Of a stretch of DNA of 64,000 nt, positions 46,026-58,076 are shown in pieces. The DNA lies in assembly GCF_018687715.1 (NCBI RefSeq), contig NC_056760.1:38268001-38332000 (forward strand), in the 5' to 3' direction. The stretch's first letter is position 1. The number at the start of each line of letters is the position of its first letter. The translations under genes and the position numbers were made by a program. The DNA comes from Carya illinoinensis. Lineage: Eukaryota; Streptophyta; Magnoliopsida; Fagales; Juglandaceae. The notes beneath the pieces were generated by a model. The model did no database searches. It worked only from the letters and a program-made list of their open reading frames with translations, and had not been told where the DNA came from.

Positions 46026-49000
46026 ATGAGAAAGAAGCAGTTTTCAGACAACGACCGCTCTCTTTCTGTAGAAAGTAATTATCATCCGGGATGTACTGGG
46101 AATATACTTCAAATTATTAGGTACCATCACTGGCGTCATGCCAAGAAAACTTTTACACACTTGAGGCGTGCCGGCGGTAGGCATTTACTGGCGGCCGGTA
46201 AGCATGCAACTAGTACTCTATATATCTTTTTCTGTTTTTTTTTTTTTTTTTTTTTTTTCCTTTTTCTTTTTGTGTCTGTGTGGGGAAATTATATGCATCG
46301 TCAAGGTTGTATTTGTTATCACTTGTATTTTATTTGTATTTAATGTAATTGAACAGGCCACATAAATGGTTTGGAAATTCTGAAACCGAACCTTTTCATA
46401 AACACATTCTCTTACATGCTATCAAGCTCGGATTTTGAGTTTAAATCCTGACTACAAACTTTATTTCTAATTGATTAAATCTTATACGTGTTGGTAATTA
46501 AGATATTAAATGCTCGTGTGAGCTGATAGTACTAACTAAATATGAAAGATCACATAATGTGTTTAGTCAGAGAACTAGAGAAAATTCTGATCTATTCAAT
46601 TTTTTCAAGCAATATCAGTATCTGCAGGAACTCTTGTGACAAACTGATAGATGTTTCATTTCCAAGTTATAGATATAATATATAAATATATATATATATA
46701 TATATATCTTTAATATCCTAAAAAGATGTTGATTTATAATGAGTTTTCTTCCATGTAGGAGTTGGAAATCCAGGTAAAGATACCAATGACTACAGTCATA
46801 AACAGAATCGTGCTGATCAGATGGAACATCGTATCGTAAGTTGACGCAAAAATGTTGCTGGTAGTGTCGCATTTTGTAGTTTTTATGAAAGTAGTTTTAC
46901 ATAAAAATAGATTAGAATAGAAAGAACGTCAGGTTTTCTTTCTTGTTGGTCCTGATCCTGATAGGCTAATGATAAGTAAATTGAACCAAAAAATATATAT
47001 ATATATATATATATAAAGAATCCAAAATTTAGAATTGGGATGAATGGATTTCCAATTTATTTCCAAGAAAATAATTGCTCTCTGATTTGAAAATGTATCA
47101 GCATGGAGAAAAGATGACACGATACACTCCAGCACCTAAGAGTTCTGTTAAAGCCCGAATAAAAGCAATGATTTCTGAGGAGATGTACAGAAAGAAGGGC
47201 CGGCATCACCGGAGTTCAACCTTTCCGGCTCGATCACATTTGCGACGGATTGATTCCATTCATCATTTGGAACCTTTAGATATTATGGATCCACTTACTG
47301 ATATGGTATCAGATATTGGAAGCCCTGTAACTTTTCAACAAAAACATGATCCTTCTTCGGCTACCAGCAGCACATTGGATTCACTCCCTTTGGTGTGTTT
47401 TGAGGACCCAATTACAAGCGACAATGGGTATGATCAAGAGCGTGGCAACATGTTTATGGGAGAATACAGGGAGAATAACCAGATTGATGAGTATGATCAG
47501 AAGTTAGTAACAGAGAACAACACACATTTTGTGGCAAAGATGGACAGCATAGAGCAAGATATGTTGGAGAAGAAGTTGGTGCATGCAGAGGAACTCAATG
47601 CAGAGGGTTTGCTACATAGAAAGGAGTTCCGGGATGCTCTCGACATTATCAATGAAAACAAGAATTTGTTATTGAAAGTTTTGAATGATCCAAGCTCTCC
47701 TTTGGCCCAACATTTCCACAATCAACAGGCATTGAGTGCAAAAATAGGATTGAATAAATGGGGGTCATTCCCTTTGCCTGGCTCATCAGGCAGATCAAAA
47801 GAAAAAGGCAAGTTGCAAATTGGGAGTCAATCACAGAAGTCGATGCCATCAAAAGTTGAGAATGATGTAGATGGAAATCTAAAACCAAACACAAAAACAG
47901 GTGAGATACGTGAGAATCAAATCGTTATCAAGCGTTACAAGGATGTTAAACAGAAGATACAGCATTTTATTAAGGAAAGCAGGAAAGAGAGGCATCGGAT
48001 AGCTATGGATTCTGTGCTTCACAAAATTCCTCATGGCAAAGGATTTCCCAATGAATGGGAGAAGGAGATTCTCAGTCAACTGAAGGATCCTGTAGTGAAT
48101 AGAGAGGGTAAAGGGAGTCCTGAAAGCAGTTATGAGGATGATTATGATGTAGCTTCCCTCAGAAAGTTTAAAATACGTCACATCAGAAGAACATCATCCC
48201 TCAAAGAATCAGTGGACAGATATTGTCGGTTGTACGAGACAAGTTTTAATAGAGAGTCCAAACAGCAAATCTCTGAGAGTTCCAACTTAACTACAGGAGA
48301 GAGACCTTCACCTTCAGAAAGCGCCACAAAGTCCCTGTCAAGGGTTCATTCTTTACCTGATCTCAAATCATATATCTATCAGAGTGGCGACTCCTCTGGT
48401 GCTTTTTCTTCAGGAATGATGTCTAGGGCTTTTGATAAACAGAGCAGGCTAGACCTTCCTGTTGATTTGGGAAATGAGTTACATTCAGACACACTTGTAG
48501 GAAGTAAAATTGAAGAAAAAGTTGGGGAAAATAATTCATGTATTTCTGATGAGGTTGGATCAACACCAATTGCAAACAATGAGGCAAATGCTAAGGTGGG
48601 TTTTGATGTGGATGATTTCGGCAACTTGACAGCGAGGGATATTGCTTCTTGCAATGAGGACATTAAAGAGGATTTTGGACGGATAAAGGAACCCATTGCT
48701 AGCTTGGAAGAATTAATTCCGGATTCTCTTCCGGGCTTCAGTTTTGTAGAGGACACAACCTGCCCTGAACAGTCTTCCATAGCAGAAGATATTGGATCCA
48801 TGAAGGAACCCATTGCTAGCTTGGAAGAATTAATTCCGGATTCTCTTCCGGGCTTCAGTTTTGTAGAGGACACAACCTGCCCTGAACAGTCTTCCATAGC
48901 AGAAGATATTGGATCCATGAAGGAACCCATTGCTAAACTAGAAGAACTAATTCCAGCTCCTCTGCCTGACTCTAATTTCATAAATGATACCACGAGCCCT

Positions 49001-50508
49001 GAACAGTTTTCCTTGGGAGAAGGTATTCCCTTTTGTCAATCTGTTTTCTTTACGTCATATTTTATCATCCCAATTCAATAGTTGTCTATTCTCATGCTCT
49101 CTGCCTCTACACCAAGGACATCTATTCTCTCTCTGCCTCTCTCTTGCTAGTTAGAGAGGTTAGCTATATTTCGTACGTAGCATCATTTCCATTTTTGAAG
49201 TGGATTATTTGTTTTATCATTTTAAATTATATTGAAATTATAAGATTAGAGTTTCAAAATTATATTTCCGCATATATTTTGTTTCTTTTTTTTTTTTTCC
49301 TCATTTTGTACTTTATTCTTTGATTGTGTTATCATGTTATATGGCAAGGTCTTGACTTTTGTCCTAAAAGATTTAAGAACTTGACTACTTGTTGCGGCTA
49401 ATTTGAAAATAAGGAAAAGTGTTAACGGCTACAAAAAGATCATATAAAAATAAATACATAAATTGACATAATTTCATATGATACGTGAGATCTATTTTAT
49501 AATAAAAATAGCTTTACATTCTAATAATCATATCAAGTCATATCAATCCGTGGGTTTACATTTGTGGGATCTTTTTGTGGTTAAAACATAGGTCGGTGAT
49601 TTATGGGTTAGACAGTCTTCACATTTTTGCTTCCAAACATCAGCCCTCGATTTTCATATATTAAAAACATTAGAAGTACAGTTTGGAGCGAATCATCTCT
49701 CTACTCTAATTTGTTCCCTGAAAACTGAGTTATGCAAAATCACTTGCCCCTTTCTTCCAACGTTTATGCTTTCCAGCTGAAATGGATGTTTTACCTATGA
49801 AATGGATGTTTTACGTATGGTTGTCATACAAAAGCAGATTCAAAATTAAAGGCCAGAAATTCCTACAGACCGGATAATCTGGCCAATCAGCGACATGTGT
49901 CTGGCATGGATACTTCTGAAGTGGCTGCAGGTGGAGTAGAACTTGAGGAAGTAGAACCTTTTAACACTCCTTCAGATCCCAAAACCCTGCATCTTGAAGT
50001 AGACGCAAAAGACAAAGCTGAATTCAATTACGTTAGAGATGTACTAGAGCTATCTGGGTTCAGTGGGAATGAGTCCCTGGCAACATGGCATTCCGAAGAC
50101 CAGCCGGTTAACCCATCAGTGTACGAGGAAGTGGAAGGCTGTTTGCTCCCTGATGCTGAATTTTCTGGAAAAGAAGTTGGAAATTGCAGTCACCCACTTT
50201 TGTTTGATCTAATAAATGAGGTACTTATGGAGATGTTTGGAAGATCATACAGCTATTGCCCCAAGCTCTTGTCTCCCCTTTCCCACATCAGGCCAATTCC
50301 ATCAGGACACCATGTTCTCGAGGAAGTCTGGACACTTATGAGCTGGTACTTGAGCTCAAGGCCAGGTTCTGATCAGTCACTGGATTACTCTGTGAGCAGA
50401 GACCTTTCAAAGAGTGATTGGTGGATGAATCTCCAATTTGATACTGAGTGTGTGGGGCTTGAGCTGGAGGACTTGATTTTTGAGGACCTGTTAGAGGAAG
50501 TTTTCTAG
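46026..50508 (+). CDS. DUF4378 domain protein (TRM-like)
   Basis: Exons are 46026-46197, 46759-46835, 47102-49022 and about 49853-50508; the summed length is in frame (941 residues). The last acceptor is the least certain: 49853 is chosen because it keeps the phase. The N-terminus has the HPGC-type block NYHPGCTGNILQIIRYHHW of this family. Exon 3 begins with a basic segment (KARIKAMISEEMYRKKGRHH) and a DSIHHLEP motif. The C-terminal exon carries DUF4378 (NYVRDVLELSGF, then HPLLFDLINEVL and DLIFEDLLEEVF). Relatives are linked to cortical microtubule recruitment, but function here is inferred from family only. A 39-residue acidic repeat is triplicated in exon 3. Confidence 0.85.
48689..49022 (+). 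repeat. In-frame 117-bp tandem repeat in DUF4378 gene
   Basis: Units start at 48689, 48806 and 48923 (117 bases, 39 codons). The first two are virtually identical and the third is diverged and truncated by the exon end. Each encodes an acidic stretch beginning EPIA.LEELIP. Confidence 0.95.
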
Positions 50509-51277
50509 ACATGAGCTCGTGGCTAGAGAACAAGTTCCTTGTGAAGGTGCCTTATTCACCTTGTTTAACCAAAAAGTTCTTTTTCTTTTCATCTAATTTT
50601 TATATTACTAATTAGTTTGATGTTTCACTCAAAACATCATGAAAAGAACAAGAAAATTAGATAAAAGGAGAAAGAAGTTGCTCGTTGCATTGGTACATAC
50701 TGTACAGTTTGTGAAAGAAGATAATCTGTATTATTTTTGCGAAGGACTGAGAAGAGACTTCATGTGTGTTGACACTTTGTTAGTTGTTAGGTTCCTTTCA
50801 AATTGTTCCTTGGACTTCCATAAATTGCTATCACTTCGAAAATTGCTGAGTTGAAGAACCCCCTAGAGACTCCAATGAAAAATGGCTGCTAGGAGTATGT
50901 CAGAACATAGCATTCATCATTTACACATCATGCTTGGATTTTTCAAATCATTATACCCTTTTATATTAAGCCGTCCATGAATCTTTGCCACCTAAAATGA
51001 ACTTCTTTTAGTTGAGTGATTCCCTATTGATTTCTGAATCTGTCACTCTTAACCCAGTGTCTCTGAGATTCAGGCCATTGGCTAATGCAATGTTTAAAAC
51101 CAAATATATATGTATATATATTGGGCATGAAGTTGTTGAACAACTTTCCTATCCTTTCCTTGACTCTTCCAGAGAAAAAAAAGAAAAGAAAAGAAAAACA
51201 GAGAAAATTTTCATCAGTGGCCCGCGGGCAGACAAGCAGACAATTAAAGTGAAGAAATTTCGTCTCTTAAACGTGAA
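50509..51277 (+). other. DUF4378 3' UTR and flank before tRNA
   Basis: No further coding is supported. The 50639-50854 frame is probably 3' UTR, and a GAAAAGAAAAG purine tract lies at 51176-51205. Confidence 0.5.
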
Positions 51278-51350
51278 GCCCGTCTAGCTCAGCCGGTAGA
51301 GCGCAAGGCTCTTAACCTTGTGGTCGTGGGTTCGAGCCCCACGGTGGGCG
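51278..51350 (+). tRNA. trnK-CUU: tRNA-Lys (anticodon CUU)
   Basis: A 73-base nuclear-type tRNA without intron. The acceptor stem GCCCGTC pairs with GGTGGGC. The D arm contains TAGCTCAGCCGGTAGAGC (A box). The anticodon stem-loop is AGGCTCTTAACCT with CTT as anticodon. The T arm GTGGGTTCGAGCCCCAC gives a perfect five-pair stem and the B box. A T-rich stretch follows (TTCTTTTACCTTTTT), which can terminate RNA polymerase III. Confidence 0.97.
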
Positions 51351-51764
51351 TTCTTTTACCTTTTTCCACGCCCTCTGTTCCCAGTGCAGTCTGCATTTAG
51401 TTCCTCCATGAGCATGATGCGGCAACCTCGAATTCATTTCCTGGATATCTTAGATGTACCATAGAACGGGGAACAACCAGGCAAGCAACGGTCCCCTAAT
51501 TGTTCCCATGATAACTATTATTTGAGTCAGTGATGCTTCCATTTGTTCTTCATAGAAATATGGGAGTACCAGGTAGGACGAATTAATATGATGGTTATCT
51601 TTTTACAGGTGCCCAATACACCATATTTTATAACTCACACATCTCAAACTTTATCTTATCTTCCTTCAGATGCATGCAACCTAAGCATCTCCACATCCAT
51701 TTTGGTTTTGATATAAACAGATAAGATATGGTAGGACTATTTGGTTTAAAATAAATTAAAATAA

Positions 51765-51880
51765 GTAATGTTACATACAGTTGTAGAGCATATAAGTGTC
51801 ACATAGTCTTATTTACTCATATTTTAAAAAAAAAATTATGTGACACTTTTATATTTCACAACTGTAAGTATCATTTCTCA
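51765..51880. mobile_element. Short MITE, family C copy 2
   Basis: The inverted ends AATGTTACATACAGTTGTAG and ACAACTGTAAGTATCATT, with GTGTCACATA/TATGTGACAC inside, make a 116-base fold-back. Confidence 0.75.
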
Positions 51881-52291
51881 ATCAAAATTAGTATAAAAAA
51901 ACATGAGTTAAGTTTGAGATTTACATGACTCAAATCCCGTACTTTAATCAGGATCAACTCTAATATTATTTGTAACAAGATTTTAAAAAGCTAGTCAATG
52001 TTACAATTGACATATGGACTAATTAATTTTATAGAGAATAACTCGAAACTCAGCTTCAAAGTTGAAACCCACTTGAAAAATGCAGGTTGAAGTCAATCCA
52101 AACATGATTGGATGGCACTGGTAACAAATAGGTATGTGAGAAATACCCTAGTAAGACCATAAATTCTCAAAGCAGATCAAGTACTTGTATACATGAATTG
52201 GGTACAGCTTTTTATGATGATGGAGGAGCATAAGGACAAAAGTCCTTGTCCTTGGGCTTATATAAAAACTTCATATTGGGAAAGAAAAAAT

Positions 52292-52475
52292 CTACATAAC
52301 TTTTCAATATTCTAATATTTTATTTTTTTTAATTTTTTAATTTTTTTTTTAATTTATTCTTTTTCAATTAATTTAATTATTTTATTTATTATTTATATAT
52401 TAAATATTTGATAAAAAATAAAATAATAAAAATTAAAAAAAAAATAAAATATTAAAATGTTAAAAAGTTATGTAG
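52292..52475. mobile_element. AT-rich fold-back MITE
   Basis: The ends CTACATAACTTTTCAATATT and AATGTTAAAAAGTTATGTAG are inverted copies, and the complementarity continues through A/T tracts. It lies in a gene-free stretch (51351-52914) in which nothing else but family C copy 2 is recognised. Confidence 0.75.
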
Positions 52476-53360
52476 CAAAATCCATTGAAAAAAGCTGCAG
52501 CATAAATCATGTTTACGATGAGATAGACATGTGCTTCCCCATGACCCCAAAAAAAACAAAAAGTGATGACTGAACAAAAGCCGGTGAAAATGGACTTTTT
52601 TGGACCATATCACAAGGGAATCCACCGTCCACGCCCAACGGACGAACTTCATTTAGGGCCCACCATTATATGAATATCTAAGTGGGCTCTTTGATCCATC
52701 CATTATCTAGCCATTGTCTGACATCACCGAGAAAAAAGAATAAAAAAAAAGTATAAAGAAAATGTTTGGATAACGGAATGTGGTCTTCAGATAATTTTTA
52801 TTTAATAATTAAGAAAATATTTTTTAATAATATTATGAACTTTTTTTAAGTGTTTAAGGATATAAAATTTTTTTATACAAAAATTAAAAAAAAAAAAAAC
52901 AAAAAAAGATAAATTGTTATAAACTATCTTGAATTGTATGACCACATTTATCTAGTCGTCAAATGTATAGTGCATAGTCCTAACATAATACTTGCATAGT
53001 GAGTTGGCCGATATATGCATAGTGTATAGTGCTAGCATAGTACTAACATAGTGAGTTGGCCGACATATGCATAGTGCATAATACTAGCATAGTGCAGCAT
53101 AGTAAGCTAACATAGTTCCCTTTGTACGCCTATATATATCGTTGAATTCTTTAAGAAATTCATAAGTTTCATAACCTTTCTGAACTCTATCTCTTTCTCT
53201 CTCCTTTTAAAAGTTTTATAATACGTTATGGCTCTCTCTTTTCTATGATTTCATAACACGTTATTAGCACGAAAGTTCTGACGATTTTGAAGCTAATAGT
53301 CCTCTACTTCAAATAAGTTTTTCAATATATTTTTATATTCCTGATTTATATATGTAAAAA

Positions 53361-54410
53361 ATGTCAAATCTTACAAAATTGGAATTCGTTGCTCTTGACA
53401 TTTCTGGAAAAAATTATTTATCTTGGATCCTTGATGCTGAGATCCATCTGGATGCGATGAACCTGAGAAATACAATTAAAGAAAGAAATTAAGGGTCCCT
53501 GTAGGACCGTGCTAAGGCAATGATTTTCCTTCGGCACCATCTTCATGAAGAATTAAAAACTGAGTATCTAACGGTGAAAGATCTACTTATTTTGTGGAAC
53601 GATTTAAGGGAGAGATATGAACACCAGAAAACTGTAATCCTCCCAAAAGCTTGTCATGATTGGATGCACCTAAGGTTGCAAGACTTCAAGAGTGTTAGTG
53701 AGTATAACTCTGCACTCTTTAAAATTAGCTCGCTATTGAAATTATGTGGTGAAAAAGTCACTGATGATGACTTGTTAGAGAAGACATATACTATTTTTCA
53801 TGCCTCGAATGTGCTCCTGCAGCAGTAGTATCGAGAGCGAAAGTTCAAAAAATATTCTGAACTTATATCTTGTCTTCTATTAGCTGAACAAAATAATGAG
53901 CTTTTGTTAAGAAATCACCAGTCACGTCTTACTGGTTCTATATCATTCCCTGAAATGAATGGTACTAGATTTACATCATTCCCAGAAGTGAATTGTGCAT
54001 CTTTTCAAAGAAAACGAGGGCGTGGACGTGGTAGGAAAAACTCTAGAAGTGGAGGTCCTAGAAGTGACCACACTAAAAGGGACAATAATAGATATACACC
54101 GTACCACCAGAAGTGGTTCAACTCAGAGAAGGGCAAAGGTCCCCAAAACAAATTTTTAAAGAAAGATGAAGATGGATGCCATAGATGTGGTATGACTGGA
54201 CATTGGGCTCGTATCTGTCGTACAGATAAGCACTTGGTTGACTTATACCAATCTTCTATAAAAGACAAAACAAAAAAATTTGAAACAAATTTTACTGAAC
54301 CATCATATGCTTTAGATTCTATAGATGGAGAAGATATTACAAGTCTTGATGTTTCTGATTTTTTTGAGGATTCTAGTGGTAGAGTTGATCATGAAAGTGT
54401 TCATTTTTAA
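53361..54410 (+). pseudogene. Copia gag with CCHC knuckle
   Basis: Starts MSNLTKLEFVALDISGKNY. Stops at about 53490 and 53826 break an otherwise single frame. The DUF4219/UBN2-type capsid core (LWNDLRERYEHQK...WMHLRLQDFKSVSEYN) is followed by an Arg/Gly-rich patch (RKRGRGRGRK) and a knuckle CHRC...GHWARIC at about 54178-54219, then KHLVDLYQ. This C-terminus is common to a widespread plant copia gag. Confidence 0.85.
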
Positions 54411-54534
54411 TTAATGTATTTCCTTTATCTTATTATAAAATATTTTTATATTTTGCAATATTTTGTAGTAATGAAAGTTTTATTTATTCTTTTATACTTG
54501 TTATAAATTATTGATGATATGATTTATCTGAGAA

Positions 54535-54960
54535 TGGAAATGGAGCATCCCTGAAGGATCGCCCTAAATCAATAATTTTATTGAGTATCTCATATGAGTG
54601 ATACTTGTACCAAAAACTCATTATGATTTATGCACCTGAAGTTGCATAATTGAAATTGTGAAAAGAATATATATTTGAATGAACGTTTCGAATGTGCTCC
54701 TGAAATAGCAATATCGAGTATGCTCCTGAAGTAGCAATATGAAATGCAAACGTTCACAATATATTCTAAATCTGTATCAGTGACTGAGGAAAATAATGAG
54801 CTTTTGATAAAAATCATTATTCACGTATTACTAGATCTACATCATTCCTTGAAGTGAATGATAATGAATTTATATCATTCTATTCCCTGAAGTGAAAAGA
54901 ATGATACGTTTCATTCAAAGAAACTAAGAGATTGGACGTGATAATGAATATCTTTTTGGG
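54535..54960 (+). pseudogene. Second, decayed gag-like stretch
   Basis: The nucleotide sequence repeats 53500-53980 in order: GGATCGCCCTAAATCAATAA, then the TCATGATTGG-like TTATGATTTATGC block, then GAGGAAAATAATGAGCTTTTG (matching 53884) and CTACATCATTCC. It is far more diverged than the first copy and fully broken. Confidence 0.6.
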
Positions 54961-55299
54961 CCAGAAGCTCGTATTGGAAAAGCTGTAAGCTTTCTCTTTG
55001 AGATGATATTATACAAATTATTGAATCAAATATTATGATGCATCAAAAGGTGATATGATTCAAAATATTTGTATCTTTTCATGGTTATCTTGATCATCCA
55101 AAATCAATTACAATAAGTCGAATGATTTTCATATGGACGTCCATAAAAGAACCAGAAGATTCTTTTACTATAAAGTTTTACCACCAGAAATGAAAAGAAA
55201 AATTTGCTTGAAGCAAATAAGATGAAATTATTCGACGTTATCTTGATTATTATATGTGAACCAGAAGTTCAGATGATAATTAAATTTTGGATACAATAA

Positions 55300-56560
55300 G
55301 ATAAAAATGTCTCATATTCTAGCTGCTAAAATCCCAGCAAGGATTGAAGTCCCTGTAGGACAATTAAGAAATTCAGCAGTCTAAAGACATGTATAAAGGC
55401 ATGTGAGACTTATCGATACAAAAGATAGAGTATCTCAAAAGAGAAAGGCACAAATAATTTGGTACTCCTGAAGAGGCCATACCCACAAAACAAGCAATAA
55501 AGTCCATCCAAATTCTCTGTATAAAATTCTCCTATATAAACTCTTGAAGAGTGCCTCCTGAAGAGGTTTTTCATGAAAATGTCTTCCATTGAAGAGGGAC
55601 AGGTACCTGAAAATAACGAGATCTCGTTACATTTCATGAATAATGGAGAAATTATGGATAGAAATAAAATTGTTGTCGACAATGTATTTCCATATGAGAT
55701 GGCAATTGACATTACCAGAAGTAATGATGAAAGTGAATCAAGAATCGTCGAAGAATACGATGTAAAATATTGACCAAATGTGAAAGAAACAATTCCTGCA
55801 GAATTGATTCACTAGTAAAATATGATGCATCGGGACTTATAGTCCAAACACCTAAAGAGGTGATGCTTGTTGAATGTCAGTGGGTATTTATGGAAATGAA
55901 ATAAAAATGTGATATATAAATCACGAGTCAGTTTCTCAATTCCTGCAGAATTGATATCACTAAGTAAAATGTGATAAATATGGACTTGAAGTCCAAACAC
56001 CTAAAGAGGTGATTTTTGTTAAATATCAGTGGATATTTATATACATGATAAAAAAAGCCTGAAACTTTTAATATGAAAATGTGATATAGAAATCACAAGT
56101 TAGTTTCTCGAAGAAACAATATTGATATGATTTTAAAGTGGTTGAAATCATATTGAGATTTTTATTAGCTTGAAAGTTACCGAGAGTTTGGATATGCATG
56201 ATTAACTGCATATTTATATGAATCATTGGATCATGATATATATATGAAAATCCCTAAAGGATAGAAAATGTCTGAAACTTCTAATATGAATACATCTGGA
56301 AATATGTATTCTATCAAGTTTCAAAGATCCTTATATGATCTAAAGCAATCCAAACCCAAATAAAAACAAGCTATTATTGCAGTTTATATATATGATTTAA
56401 ATGTCATTGAGGCTCCAGAAGAGCTCATAAAAATTGCACATATTTGAAATATAAATCTGAAACCCTTGCGGCTTCAAAGGGAAGATGGATGATGTTATTA
56501 GTCATGAAATACCATCTTTTAATACAATTAGTATTTCAGATTCATATTATGGGTTTGATA
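55300..56560 (+). pseudogene. Fragmented copia pol (integrase end and RT)
   Basis: A short open piece (55573-55773) carries the connector typical of this lineage (IEEGQVPENNEISLHF, then DRNKIVVDNVF and a MAIDI block). Further on are YKWVF-like and KARLV-like remnants, and at about 56215-56360 traces of the YLYGSLD...IYMKIP and SLYDLKQS RT motifs. Segments around 55800-55860 and 55950-56030 are near-repeats of each other. The YVDD region reads VYIYDL, so the catalytic motif is lost. Confidence 0.65.
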
Positions 56561-56675
56561 TGAAGTGTGTATTATTAAAGAAAAAATAAAAGGGAGCACA
56601 CAGAACATCTACCAAAAGATAGAAACACAAATATGAATATTTGTGAAATATTATTTTATTATCTTGAAGCAAGAA

Positions 56676-57101
56676 TTACAAAAATTTGAGACACTTTGCC
56701 TCATTCTTCAAATGCTCTTGTTCTTTAAGAATCTGCATAGCATCCCTATCTAAAGGGGTGGACAATCGAAAAGAAGATTTAAGCAAGGATTTTAAATTCC
56801 TATTCTCTTTCTTTATTGATTCTATCTTCATGTTGGACTCCAGAAGAAGTCGCTGAAGTATAGCAATATTCTCGTGGAGATTGTCAACTCCACAAGTTCT
56901 GGATTGCAGTCGCTGAGAAAATGCGACAATGGATGATGAGTATCGGGTACCGAGACTCACAAGCTTATAGATAGCTTCATTATCTGACCTACGAGTCAGA
57001 TCATTATATTGCATGATAGCACCTGTGGTAGAAGCAGGAACAGCTGATGAACGAGGTGCAGAATACCTTATATATTGACCCTGAGAAGATTGCTGAGCCA
57101 T
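56676..57101 (-). CDS. Antisense coiled-coil ORF, intact copy 2
   Basis: An intact 141-codon frame on the strand opposite to gag-pol. The chosen ATG (MAQQSSQ) aligns with the start of the homologous broken ORF at 23627, and the frame stays open further upstream. The protein has a Ser/Ala-rich N-terminus with RYSAPRSS. A conserved core AIYKLVSLGTRYSSSIVAF follows (about residues 47-65), then a predicted coiled coil (about 66-110) with a leucine-rich VDNLHENIAILQRLLLE run. It ends with LKSLLKSSFRL and EAKCLKFL. A TATA box lies 114 bases upstream. It sits between RT and RNase H remnants of the element. I know no function; a gene with its own promoter carried by the transposon is the best reading. 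Confidence 0.65.
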   Translation of the reverse strand: MAQQSSQGQYIRYSAPRSSAVPASTTGAIMQYNDLTRRSDNEAIYKLVSLGTRYSSSIVAFSQRLQSRTCGVDNLHENIAILQRLLLESNMKIESIKKENRNLKSLLKSSFRLSTPLDRDAMQILKEQEHLKNEAKCLKFL

Positions 57102-57215
57102 TGCAGAGAGAGATTGCATGATAAAAATGCAGAAAGAGATTGCAGAATAAAAATGCAGTATGATTACAGAAAAGTGAAGAAGATGAGATGCGAATGAAGA
57201 TGAACTGAATATCTC

Positions 57216-57225
57216 TTTTATAGAG
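57216..57225 (-). promoter_or_regulatory. TATA box of antisense ORF, copy 2
   Basis: CTCTATAAAA on the minus strand, 114 bases from the ATG at 57101. Further upstream (57285-57345) on the same strand are three TGTCAG-containing repeats with CGCAG, possible upstream elements. Confidence 0.6.
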
Positions 57226-57540
57226 AAAACTATGATACAACATCTCTCGTGAAGCAAGAGAAAAGAGATGGAATATAGTTTCATAACTCTGCGGCGTCTG
57301 ACAGCACACCTGACAGCTGCGGTGCCTGACAGCACGCTTGACACCTACAGAGGAGTTGAAAATCTGCGGAGCTTGTCTGATCTTAAAAGGCTGGCCACCA
57401 TTTTTATTAAAAAATGAGGTTAGCAGTTTAATGTTGATGAATTCTCCACTAACTGTGTTATTTACAAGAATTCCAGAAGAGTACAACTCCAGAAGAGTAG
57501 TGATGAGCAGAAAGATCCAGTTGTGATTATTTTATCAACA

Positions 57541-57860
57541 TGAATCAAGTCCACAGTTAGTTGGATGTACAGATGCGAGTTATCTTTCAGATACACACAA
57601 GAAGATCATTGCAATTCATGAAAAGAAAGTTGAAATTGATATCAAGAAGGTACGGTCAAGTAAAAATCTGGCAGATTTATTCACTAAAACATTACCAACT
57701 GCAACATTTAAGAAGATTATGCAGAACATTGGAATGCGGAGGTTTGAAGACCTGTTATCATGCACTACCAACTGCAACATTTAAGAAGATTATGCAGAAC
57801 ATTGGAATGTGGAGGTTTGAAGACCTGTTATCATGCACTTTTCAGGGGAAGTAATGTCTT
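57541..57860 (+). pseudogene. RNase H C-terminus with 73-bp duplication
   Basis: The RNase H end (CTDASYLSDTHK, then VRSSKNLADLFTKTLP and FKKIMQNIGMRRFEDLL) is followed by a tandem duplication: the block starting TACCAACTGC at 57693 recurs at 57766. Since 73 is not a multiple of three, the second copy is out of frame. Confidence 0.85.
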
Positions 57861-58076
57861 GAAGACTTGTGCTGATTGTACTCTTTTTCCTTCGCTAAGG
57901 TTTTATCCCACTGGGTTTTCCTTTGCAAGGTTTTAATGAGGCAATCCTAAAGCACTCGGCGATACAAATGAATACTGTACTCTTTTTCCTTCGCCATTGG
58001 TTTTTTCCCACAGGGTTTTTCCTTGGCAAGGTTTTAACGAGGCATATTCTTTAAATATGGTCATCCAAAGGAGAAG

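Noticed and set aside
48379..48993. Minus-strand 204-codon frame in the DUF4378 gene
   Set aside because: Shadow of the 117-bp repeats and exon 3; no promoter or homology.
50639..50854. Small plus-strand frame after the DUF4378 stop
   Set aside because: Most likely 3' UTR; no homology and poor start context.
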